Positions 33,666 through 40,737 of a stretch of DNA of 64,000 bases are shown here, piece after piece (position 1 is the stretch's first letter; each line of letters opens with the position of its first letter). The DNA is from UBA10649 sp965278965 (GTDB taxonomy: Bacteria > Actinomycetota > Actinomycetes > S36-B12): contig OZ257127.1 in the NCBI GenBank assembly GCA_965278965.1, forward strand, positions 3,348,001 to 3,412,000, given 5' to 3'. A model generated the notes under the pieces. That model was given only the letters and a program-made list of their open reading frames with translations, had not been told where the DNA came from and did no database searches. Both the position numbers and the translations under genes were made by a program.

Positions 33666-34487
33666 TCAGTCGGAGCCGCGGGGGGTCCAGCGGAAGAACA
33701 CGACGGCGAGGACGAGCCCGATAACGCACCAGATCGCGAGCACCAGCGCACACATCCCCAGCTCCCACGTGCCGCTGGCCTCCATGGCGGCGGCGGACTC
33801 CGGCAGGAAGACGCTGCGCATCGCCTGGGCCAGCCACTTCAGGGGGAACAGCGACGAGAAGACCTGCATCCAGTGGGGCAGCTGGTCGAAGACGAAGAAC
33901 ACGCCGGAGGTGAACTGCAGCACGAGCACGATCGGGGAGACCACCGCCGAAGCGCCGCGGCCGGTACGGGGCACGACGGAGAACGCGATGCCCAGAAGGG
34001 TGCACGACACCAGGCCGAGCACGCTGGCCCAGAAGAACGTGAACCACTGCATCGCGGTCGATGGGATCGCCACGCCGTAGAACACGACCCCGACCGCGAT
34101 GAGGATCGTCACCTGGGCGACGTAGACCACGACGACGGTGCCGATCTTGCCGACGAAGTACGCGGCCTTCGGCATCGGCGTGCCCTGGAGCCGCTTGAGA
34201 GTGCCGTCCTCGCGCTCGAGCGGGATCGCGATCGCCAGGTTCTGGAACGACGTGTAGAGCACCCCGGATGCGATCATCCCGGCGACGAAGTACTGGGCGA
34301 ACGTGATGCCCGGGGCGATGTCCTGGCCGCCGAAGACCGAGCCGAAGATGACGAGCAGGATCACCGGGAAGGCGAAGTTCCACAGCGCCGAGTTGCGGTC
34401 CCGGAAGAACTGCTTGAGCTCGACGGACACGCGCGCCCGGCCGATGGCGGCGGTGCTCGGCAGGCCGGGCACCTGCGTCGCGGTCAT
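33666..34487 (-). CDS. ABC-2 type transporter permease
   Basis: 273-aa integral membrane subunit with six helices (for example LWNFAFPVILLVIFGSVFG, VGKIGTVVVVYVAQVTILI and VSPIVLVLQFTSGVFFVF). LEREDGTLKRLQGTPM is the typical ABC-2 cytoplasmic loop, and LPHWMQVFSSLFPLKWLAQAMR precedes the last helices. Drug, lipid or antibiotic efflux is usual for such daunorubicin-resistance-type pairs, but no substrate can be read here. It overlaps the ATPase stop by 4 nt (ATGA). Confidence 0.9.
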   Translation of the reverse strand: MTATQVPGLPSTAAIGRARVSVELKQFFRDRNSALWNFAFPVILLVIFGSVFGGQDIAPGITFAQYFVAGMIASGVLYTSFQNLAIAIPLEREDGTLKRLQGTPMPKAAYFVGKIGTVVVVYVAQVTILIAVGVVFYGVAIPSTAMQWFTFFWASVLGLVSCTLLGIAFSVVPRTGRGASAVVSPIVLVLQFTSGVFFVFDQLPHWMQVFSSLFPLKWLAQAMRSVFLPESAAAMEASGTWELGMCALVLAIWCVIGLVLAVVFFRWTPRGSD

Positions 34488-35368
34488 CGGGCGTCGCCCG
34501 TCGCGGCGGTGCCGTCATCGTCGCCGACCAGCTGGAGGTAGACGTCCTCCAACCGTGGCCGCGTCACGGTCAGGCCTGGAACCTCGCCGCCGAAGCGATC
34601 CGACAGCGATGCGACGACCCTGGTGGGCGCGTCCGTGACCTCGGACTGCGGGACGCCGTCGACGACCCACGACACGACGCTGTGACCGCGCTGGCGGCCA
34701 CCGAGCCGGGACGGGGTGTCGCAGGCGACGACGCGGCCGCGTGAGACGACAGCGACCCGGTCGGCGAGGTGCTCGGCCTCCTCCAGGTAGTGCGTCGTCA
34801 GGAGGATGGTCGTGCCCTCGGCCTTGAGGCGATCGATGAGCGTCCAGAAGTCCCGACGCGCCTCGGGGTCGAAACCGGTGGTGGGCTCGTCGAGGAACAG
34901 CAGCCGGGGCCGTCCGACGATGCCGAGCGCGACGTCGAGGCGTCGACGCTGGCCGCCGGAGAGACGCTCGTTGCGGGCGGACCGCTTCGCGGTCAGGCCG
35001 ACGGCCTCGATCACCTCGTCGACGTCCCGGGGGTTCGAGTAGTACCCGGCGAAGTGCCGCACGGCTTCGTCGACACTCAGGTCGCCGAGGTCGCGATCGG
35101 ACTGCAGGACGATGCCGAGCTGCGCCTTCCACGCGCGCCCGGCGTGTGCAGGATCGACGCCGAGCACGGAGGCCTCGCCCGCGTCGCGGTCCCGGTAGCC
35201 CTCGAGGATCTCAGTGACCGTCGTCTTCCCTGCGCCGTTCGGGCCGAGGAGGGCGAAGCACTCGCCGTGCGCGATGTCGAACGTGATTCCGTCCAGCGCC
35301 CAGAAGTCGCCGTACCGCTTGCGGACGTCGGTGACGGCGACCGCCGGCTCACTCATGCCCGCGATCAT
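34484..35368 (-). CDS. ABC transporter ATP-binding protein (DrrA/CcmA-like)
   Basis: 294-aa ATPase partner of the ABC-2 permease. Walker A LLGPNGAGKTTVTE, Q-loop VLQSDRD, signature LSGGQRRRLDVALGI, Walker B LLFLDEPTTGFDPEAR, H-loop LLTTHYLEEAE, then a DrrA-like C-terminal extension ending in LTVTRPRLEDVYLQLVG. Start ATG 35368 or 35356 (MSEPAV); neither has a strong ribosome site. The pair is divergent from nothing and sits between murA and a secreted protein, an accessory insertion in the backbone. Confidence 0.92.
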   Translation of the reverse strand: MIAGMSEPAVAVTDVRKRYGDFWALDGITFDIAHGECFALLGPNGAGKTTVTEILEGYRDRDAGEASVLGVDPAHAGRAWKAQLGIVLQSDRDLGDLSVDEAVRHFAGYYSNPRDVDEVIEAVGLTAKRSARNERLSGGQRRRLDVALGIVGRPRLLFLDEPTTGFDPEARRDFWTLIDRLKAEGTTILLTTHYLEEAEHLADRVAVVSRGRVVACDTPSRLGGRQRGHSVVSWVVDGVPQSEVTDAPTRVVASLSDRFGGEVPGLTVTRPRLEDVYLQLVGDDDGTAATGDAR

Positions 35369-35408
35369 GCCACCCGTGGCATTCGAGGCGACTCGTTCGT
35401 GCCCGATG

Positions 35409-36137
35409 TCAGGCGGCGACGACCCAGCGTCCGGCCGCGTCGCTGTAGGTCAGCGTCCGGGTGCAGATGTCGCCGCCGCGCCCGTCGTCGGCCCACTGCG
35501 CCCAGGAGTGCGTCCACCCGCCAGTCAGGCCGGCGACGCCGTAGGAGTACGTGGCGTCGGCGATGGCGTCGCACGATCCCGAGGCCGGAGCCGGCACGCC
35601 CTGGATGATCGTGGCCGGCGCGGAGTCGTCGCCGGTCGGCGGAGCGTAGGCGTCGAGGACGAGAGCGGACAGCCGGTTCTTCTGCCCGGTGGCGATGTCG
35701 ATGCTGAACTCGTCATACGGCAGGGTCCGCGCGTACGTTCCAGAGGAGCAGCGGCCCTCGAGGCCCTCGAACGTGGTGAACGAGTCGACGGACGTGCCGG
35801 CAAGCGACAGACCGAGCACGTCGTAGCCGGAGATCTGGCAGGTGTCGGTGCCGTTGTAGAACGTGCTGAACGCCGTGCCGTCGGTCACGCGGATCGTGAG
35901 GTCGACGCCGTCCACGCCCTCGACCCAGAGCTGGTCGTTGATGACGACCGCCTTGGACGGGTCGGCGGCGATGAACGTCACGCCGGGGACGGACACCTTG
36001 TCGATGGTCGTGTAGGCGGGGTAGTTGCTCCAGTTGATGATGATCGTGGCCGCCGCGGCGGGCGGCGCCACGGCGGCCATGGTGCCGAGCAGCAGGCCCA
36101 CTGCGCCCACAGCGGTCAGGACGGTTCGTGCGCGCAT
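35409..36137 (-). CDS. Secreted protein of unknown function
   Basis: 242 aa with a clear Sec signal peptide: RAR n-region, TVLTAVGAVGLLLGTMAAVA core and a probable cut after PAAAA, near residue 30. The mature part is Thr/Ser/Asp-rich, beta-type, with five Cys (for example TCQISGYD, RCSSGTY, SCDAIAD and ICTRTLT) that could form disulfides. No catalytic motif is recognisable. The C-terminal 60 residues (GWTHSWAQWADDGRGG) look like a separate small beta unit. ATG 36137 follows GGGGAG. I do not recognise a family. Confidence 0.7.
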   Translation of the reverse strand: MRARTVLTAVGAVGLLLGTMAAVAPPAAAATIIINWSNYPAYTTIDKVSVPGVTFIAADPSKAVVINDQLWVEGVDGVDLTIRVTDGTAFSTFYNGTDTCQISGYDVLGLSLAGTSVDSFTTFEGLEGRCSSGTYARTLPYDEFSIDIATGQKNRLSALVLDAYAPPTGDDSAPATIIQGVPAPASGSCDAIADATYSYGVAGLTGGWTHSWAQWADDGRGGDICTRTLTYSDAAGRWVVAA

Positions 36138-36280
36138 CGGTGCTCCCCGTTTTCGGCCCGGGCATCCCCGAGCCCGCGGAACCTATCAGCACCCACGGCT
36201 CCCGTGGGCGCGGCGACCATCGCTCCGTTCGCGTGGCATTCTTCGGGCGTGACGTCGTCCGGCGCGAACGGTGAGCGGCC

Positions 36281-36982
36281 ATGAGGATCGTCGTGGCGCG
36301 CTGCACGGTCGACTACACCGGCCGCCTTGTCGCGCACCTGCCGCAGGCGGTCCGCGTCATCATGGTCAAGGGTGACGGCTCGGTGCTCATCCACTCCGAG
36401 GCCGGTTCGTACAAGCCGCTGAACTGGATGAGCCCGCCGTGCACGGTCCGGGTCGCGCCGGCACCGGAGCGTGGCGACGACGAAGCGGGCGGCGACCTGG
36501 TCGAGACGTGGACGGTGGAGGCCAAGTCCGGTGACCGGCTCGTCATCAGCGTCCACGAGGTCCTCCACGACACGACGCACGACCTCGGCGTCGACCCGGG
36601 GCTCGTCAAGGACGGTGTCGAGTCGCACCTGCAGCGGCTGCTCGCGGAGCAGGTCGCGGTGCTCGGCGACGGATGGGCGCTGGTGCGGCGCGAGTACCCG
36701 ACGCCGATCGGGCCGGTCGACCTGCTGTGCCGCGACGGGTCGGGGCGTTCGGTGGCGGTCGAGATCAAGCGGCGTGGGGAGATCGACGGTGTCGAGCAGC
36801 TGACCCGGTACCTGGACCTGCTGAACCGTGACCCGCTCCTCGCGCCCGTCGACGGCGTGTTCGCCGCCCAGGAGATCAAGCCGCAGGCGCGCGTGCTGGC
36901 CGAGGACCGCGGTATCCGGTGCGTCGTGCTGGACTACGAGGCGCTCAAGGGCGCCGACGACCCGGGCCTCCGGCTGTTCTGA
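36281..36982 (+). CDS. nucS: Mismatch-specific endonuclease NucS/EndoMS
   Basis: Cuts both strands at base mismatches and provides mismatch repair in actinobacteria that lack MutS and MutL. 233 aa. N-terminal DNA-binding and dimer domain (MRIVVARCTVDYTGRL, LNWMSPPCTV); C-terminal RecB-like nuclease core with GPVDLLCRDGSGRSVAVEIKRRG, giving the D-(E)xK metal residues, then GVEQLTRYLDLLNRD. Its C-terminus ends in GLRLF, matching the family's sliding-clamp-binding tail position. ATG 36281, next to a secreted protein on the other strand. Confidence 0.95.
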   Translation: MRIVVARCTVDYTGRLVAHLPQAVRVIMVKGDGSVLIHSEAGSYKPLNWMSPPCTVRVAPAPERGDDEAGGDLVETWTVEAKSGDRLVISVHEVLHDTTHDLGVDPGLVKDGVESHLQRLLAEQVAVLGDGWALVRREYPTPIGPVDLLCRDGSGRSVAVEIKRRGEIDGVEQLTRYLDLLNRDPLLAPVDGVFAAQEIKPQARVLAEDRGIRCVVLDYEALKGADDPGLRLF

Positions 36983-36989
36983 CCCCCGA

Positions 36990-37077
36990 CGTTTGTCCCG
37001 CTTTCCGGGACTGGCGCGCGGCTCAGCGACGTTCCGACCCCGCACCTGCCCGCGGGTCCCGGAAAGCGGGACAAACG
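36990..37077. repeat. 22-bp perfect inverted repeat whose arms are themselves hairpins
   Basis: Arms at 36990-37011 and 37056-37077 are perfect complements of 22 bases around a 44-nt spacer. Each arm holds GTCCCG-CTTTC-CGGGAC (or its complement), a 6-bp hairpin on its own. So it can form either one long stem or two small ones. It lies 7 nt after nucS and 41 nt before the next gene on the same strand. It is not the convergent-gene family seen elsewhere in the window. Confidence 0.85.
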
Positions 37078-37118
37078 GGAGGCCGCACTAGGTTGAGGGG
37101 CGACGAAGGGGAAGCGGA

Positions 37119-38885
37119 ATGGCTATCGGCACGGTGGGCATCGTCGGTCTGGGCACGATGGGGGCCGGGATCGCGGAAGTGATCGCCCGCAACGGCTACC
37201 GCGTCGTCGCGGTCGAGCTGGGGGAGGCCGCGCTCGTCGCCGGCCGGGAGCGTGTGGTCGGCTCGACCGGTCGCGCCGTGGCGCGCGGGAAGCTCGCCGA
37301 GGCGGACCAGGCCGCGCTGCTGGACCGGATCACCTTCACCGGCTCGCTGGAGGACCTCGCCGGCGCCGACCTCGTGGTGGAGGCGATCACCGAGCAGCTG
37401 GAGGTCAAGAAGTCGCTGTTCGCGCAGCTGGATGCGATCACCCCGGCGCACGCGATCCTCGCGTCGAACACCTCGTCGTTGTCGGTGACGGACATCGCCG
37501 TCGCGACCGGACGCCCGGCCAACGTCGTCGGCATCCACTTCTTCAACCCAGCGCCGGTCCAGGCGTTCGTCGAGGTCGTGCGGACGGTCGTGACGAGCCA
37601 GGAGGTCGTCGACGCCGCTGTCGACTTCGCGCAGTCGCTCGGCAAGCAGCCGGTGGTCGTCGGGGACAAGGCCGGGTTCATCGCGAACGCGCTGCTGTTC
37701 GGCTACCTCAACCACGCCGTCGCGCTGTTCGAGTCTCGCTACGCGACGCGGGAGGACATCGACGCAGCGATGCGACTGGGGTGCGGCTACCCGATGGGCC
37801 CGCTGCAGCTGCTCGACCTGATCGGCTTGGACACCGCGTACGAGATCCTCGACACGATGTACAAGCAGGGCCGTGACCGACTGCACGCTCCGAGCCCGAT
37901 CCTCAAGCAGCTCGTCACCGCCGGCCTGCGCGGGCGCAAGTCCGGGCGCGGGTTCTACACGTACGAGGCGCCAGGCTCTCCGGTCGTCATCGACGCCATC
38001 GCCACCGACGACGCCCCGCTGCCGGCCGCGCGGCTGGTGAAGAGGGTCGGTGTCGTCGGCTCGGGGACCATGGCCACCGGCATCGCCGAGGTGCTCGCGC
38101 GGTCGGGGCACGACGCGGTGCTGGTGGCGCGCACACCGGAGCGCGTGCAGCAGGCGGTCGCCGCGATCGCTGCGTCGCTGGGTCGCCAGGTCGACAAGGG
38201 CCGCCTGGAGCCCGTCGACCGCGACGCTGCGCTCACACGGCTGCACGCCACGACCTCGCTGGACGACCTTGCCGACGTCGACCTCGTCATCGAGGCGGTC
38301 GTGGAGGACCTTGAGGTGAAGCGGGCGCTGTTCGCGGACCTCGACCGCATCTGCAGGCCCGGGGTGGTCCTGGCGACCACCACCTCCAGCCTGCCGGTCA
38401 TCGACCTGGCCGTCGCCACGGCGCGGCCCGCCGACGTCGTCGGCCTGCACTTCTTCAACCCGGCGCCGGTCATGCGCCTGGTCGAGGTCGTCTCGACCGT
38501 GGCCACCGGCCCGGCCGCCGCCGACACAGCCGTGGCCCTGTGCCGCGCGCTGGACAAGCACCCCGTGCGGTGCGGGGACCGCGCCGGCTTCATCGTCAAC
38601 GCCCTGCTGTTCCCATACCTCAACGACGCCACCCGGATGCTCGAGGCCAACTACGCGACAGCAGACGACATCGACCTGGCGATGAAGAAGGGCTGTGGCT
38701 ATCCCATGGGGCCGTTCGAGCTCCTCGACGTCGTCGGGCTCGACGTCTCGCTGTCCATCCAGCGCACCCTCTACCTGGAGTTCCGTGAACCCGGCTTCGC
38801 GCCCGCGCCACGGCTCGAGCACCTCGTCACCGCCGGGTACCTCGGCCGCAAGACCGGCCACGGCTTCCGCGACCACACGGCCTGA
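37119..38885 (+). CDS. Tandem (fused) 3-hydroxyacyl-CoA dehydrogenase
   Basis: NAD(P)-dependent oxidation of 3-hydroxyacyl-CoA, or its reverse with acetoacetyl-CoA. 588 aa made of two complete FadB/PaaH-type units of about 285 aa. Each has a dinucleotide loop (GLGTMGAG at about residue 11; GSGTMATG at about 313), the catalytic-His segment HFFNPAPV, a D(K/R)AGFI turn and GCGYPMGP before the C-terminal helical domain. Similar fused forms occur in other actinobacteria. Both active sites look intact; the second loop has Ala in place of the third Gly. ATG 37119 follows GGGGAAG. Confidence 0.93.
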   Translation: MAIGTVGIVGLGTMGAGIAEVIARNGYRVVAVELGEAALVAGRERVVGSTGRAVARGKLAEADQAALLDRITFTGSLEDLAGADLVVEAITEQLEVKKSLFAQLDAITPAHAILASNTSSLSVTDIAVATGRPANVVGIHFFNPAPVQAFVEVVRTVVTSQEVVDAAVDFAQSLGKQPVVVGDKAGFIANALLFGYLNHAVALFESRYATREDIDAAMRLGCGYPMGPLQLLDLIGLDTAYEILDTMYKQGRDRLHAPSPILKQLVTAGLRGRKSGRGFYTYEAPGSPVVIDAIATDDAPLPAARLVKRVGVVGSGTMATGIAEVLARSGHDAVLVARTPERVQQAVAAIAASLGRQVDKGRLEPVDRDAALTRLHATTSLDDLADVDLVIEAVVEDLEVKRALFADLDRICRPGVVLATTTSSLPVIDLAVATARPADVVGLHFFNPAPVMRLVEVVSTVATGPAAADTAVALCRALDKHPVRCGDRAGFIVNALLFPYLNDATRMLEANYATADDIDLAMKKGCGYPMGPFELLDVVGLDVSLSIQRTLYLEFREPGFAPAPRLEHLVTAGYLGRKTGHGFRDHTA

Positions 38886-38894
38886 CCTGCTCCG

Positions 38895-39191
38895 ATGGCG
38901 CGCAAGAACCGTCGGCGCGATGACGACGCCCGCCCGCTCGGCCCGGCCTATGCCAGCCGTCGGTCGGAGTCGCACCCCGACGGCGAATGGATCGTCCAGA
39001 CGATCACCGGCGCCGCGGCGACGAAGGAGTACCGCTGCCCGGGGTGCGACCAGGCGATCGCCCCGGGCACCCCGCACGTCGTCGCGTACCAGGCGGACGA
39101 CCCGAAGGGTGCCGAGCACCGTCGGCACTGGCACAGTCCGTGCTGGACGGCGCGCGACCGGCGCGGCCCGCGGACCTGGAGGGGTCGATGA
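38895..39191 (+). CDS. Small conserved protein with zinc-ribbon-like cysteines
   Basis: 98-aa basic protein: a charged N-terminus (MARKNRRRDDD), then RCPGCDQAIAPGTPHVVAY and a HRRHWHSPCWTARDRR tail. The pattern CPGC plus HWHSPC suggests a small zinc site of the kind seen in short actinobacterial proteins found beside a hydrolase gene. No function is known to me. ATG 38895 is 10 nt after the dehydrogenase. Its TGA overlaps the next ATG (ATGA), so it is co-translated with the alpha/beta hydrolase. Confidence 0.7.
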   Translation: MARKNRRRDDDARPLGPAYASRRSESHPDGEWIVQTITGAAATKEYRCPGCDQAIAPGTPHVVAYQADDPKGAEHRRHWHSPCWTARDRRGPRTWRGR

Positions 39192-39928
39192 CCGAGCCCA
39201 TCGTCGCGAACTCCGTGCTGCCGGCTCGGCGCGAGGCACTGCTGCTCCGCACGGCCGACGGACTCGACCTCGTGGCGGAGCTGGCGCTGCCGGCCACGGC
39301 CGACCCGGTGGGGACGATCGTCACAGTCCACCCGCTGCCGACGCACGGCGGCATGATGGACAGCCACATCCTGCGGAAGATGGCCTGGCGACTGCCGGCG
39401 CTCGCCGACCTCGCCATCCTGCGGTTCAACACCCGCGGTACGGCGAGTGCAGCCGGCCGCAGCGGGGGCGAGTTCGACGCCGCCGAGGGTGAGGGTCTCG
39501 ATCTCCAGGCCGCGATCGAGGAGACGGTTCGCCGTGGGCTGCCGGCCCCCTGGCTGGTCGGCTGGTCGTTCGGCACCGACGTGATCCTCAAGCACGGCGA
39601 CGTCGATCCGGTCGCCGGTGTGATCCTGCTGTCGCCGCCGCTGCGGTTCTCGACCGACGCTGACCTCGCCGCGTGGGCGGGTGCGGGTCGGCCGGTGATC
39701 TGCCTGGTCCCGGAGCTCGATGACTACCTCCAGCCGGATGTGGCCCGTGAGCGGTTCGCCGTGCTGCCACAGGCCGACGTACGGGGGATCCCGGAAGCCA
39801 AGCACCTGTGGGTGGGGGAGCGGTTCGTGAAGATCGTGCTCGACGAGATCGTCGGAGCGGTCGCCCCCGGTCGCGCACCGTTGCCGACGACGTGGGACGG
39901 CCCGATGGAACGGTGGAGCGACCTGTGA
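39188..39928 (+). CDS. Alpha/beta hydrolase
   Basis: 246-aa cytoplasmic hydrolase. Oxyanion region TVHPLPTHGGMMDSH, RFNTRGTASAAG, nucleophile elbow GWSFGTD (Ser at about residue 121), acidic residue region LVPELDDYLQP and catalytic His in EAKHLWVG. The HPHPxxGG-like N-terminal loop resembles the dienelactone-hydrolase or DUF-type esterases. Substrate unknown. It overlaps both neighbours by 4 nt, forming a three-gene unit with the zinc-site protein and the next hydrolase. Confidence 0.85.
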   Translation: MTEPIVANSVLPARREALLLRTADGLDLVAELALPATADPVGTIVTVHPLPTHGGMMDSHILRKMAWRLPALADLAILRFNTRGTASAAGRSGGEFDAAEGEGLDLQAAIEETVRRGLPAPWLVGWSFGTDVILKHGDVDPVAGVILLSPPLRFSTDADLAAWAGAGRPVICLVPELDDYLQPDVARERFAVLPQADVRGIPEAKHLWVGERFVKIVLDEIVGAVAPGRAPLPTTWDGPMERWSDL

Positions 39929-40737
39929 GTACCGAAGCGCCGAGCCTGTTCGTCCGCGACGTCGGCACGGGACCGGCGGTCGTGCTCCTGCACGCCTTCC
40001 CGTGCGACGGGCGCATGTGGGAGCCCCAGGCGTACGCCCTCGCGGAGTCCGGTCGGCGGGTGCTGGTGCCCGACCTGCCCGGGTTCGGCCGTTCGGCTCT
40101 GCTGTCGGTCGAGCCATCTCTCGATGCAGTCGCCGACGCGATCGTCGCGGACCTCGGCCTGCGCGGCGTGGACCGGTGCGTCCTCGCGGGAGTGTCCCTC
40201 GGCGGCTACGTCGCGATGGCCATGCTGCGGTCGCGGCCCGAGCTCGTCGCGGCGCTGGTCCTGTGCGACACGAAGGGGACGGCCGACAGCGAGCAGGGGT
40301 TGGCGAACCGGGAGCGGATCGCGACGTCCGTCGAGGCGGAGCCGGCCGCAGTCTCCCGCATCCTGGAGCAGGCGGTCCTGCCCGGCCTCCTGGGCGAGTC
40401 GACGTTCCGTGACCGGCCGACGGTGGTCGAGCATGTGCGGGGCTGGGTCCGCTCGGCCGATGCGGATGCCGTCGCGTGGTACCAGCGGGCGATGGCCCGC
40501 CGACCCGACTCGCGAGACGTGCTGGCCGCCGCTGCGCTGCCCACGCTGGTGGTGCGTGGCGACGAGGATGCGCTCAGCAGCGCCGACGAGGCGGATCTCC
40601 TGGTGGCGACCTCACCGGACGCGACGCTGCTGACCGTCGCGGGTGCCGGTCATCTGGCGAACGTGGAGGATCCGGAGGCGGTGACGACGGCGCTCGTGCG
40701 CTTCGTCGACCTCGTCACAGGCCCGCAGACTTCTTGA
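39925..40737 (+). CDS. Alpha/beta fold hydrolase (AB hydrolase 1)
   Basis: 270 aa. LLHAFPCDGRMWEPQA (HG-type oxyanion loop, here HA), VLVPDLPGFGRSA, nucleophile GVSLGGYVAM (Ser at about residue 92), acidic LVVRGDEDAL, and catalytic His in GAGHLANVEDP. The sequence resembles 3-oxoadipate enol-lactonase-like hydrolases, but nothing fixes the substrate. GTG 39925 overlaps the previous stop (GTGA). Its 3' end overlaps the convergent acyltransferase by 23 nt, so the last codons are shared antisense. Confidence 0.87.
   Translation: MSTEAPSLFVRDVGTGPAVVLLHAFPCDGRMWEPQAYALAESGRRVLVPDLPGFGRSALLSVEPSLDAVADAIVADLGLRGVDRCVLAGVSLGGYVAMAMLRSRPELVAALVLCDTKGTADSEQGLANRERIATSVEAEPAAVSRILEQAVLPGLLGESTFRDRPTVVEHVRGWVRSADADAVAWYQRAMARRPDSRDVLAAAALPTLVVRGDEDALSSADEADLLVATSPDATLLTVAGAGHLANVEDPEAVTTALVRFVDLVTGPQTS

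Noticed and set aside
37023..39239. A 2.2-kb minus-strand open frame opposite the fused dehydrogenase
   Set aside because: Shadow of a confidently identified gene with low-complexity Arg/Asp/Gly content.
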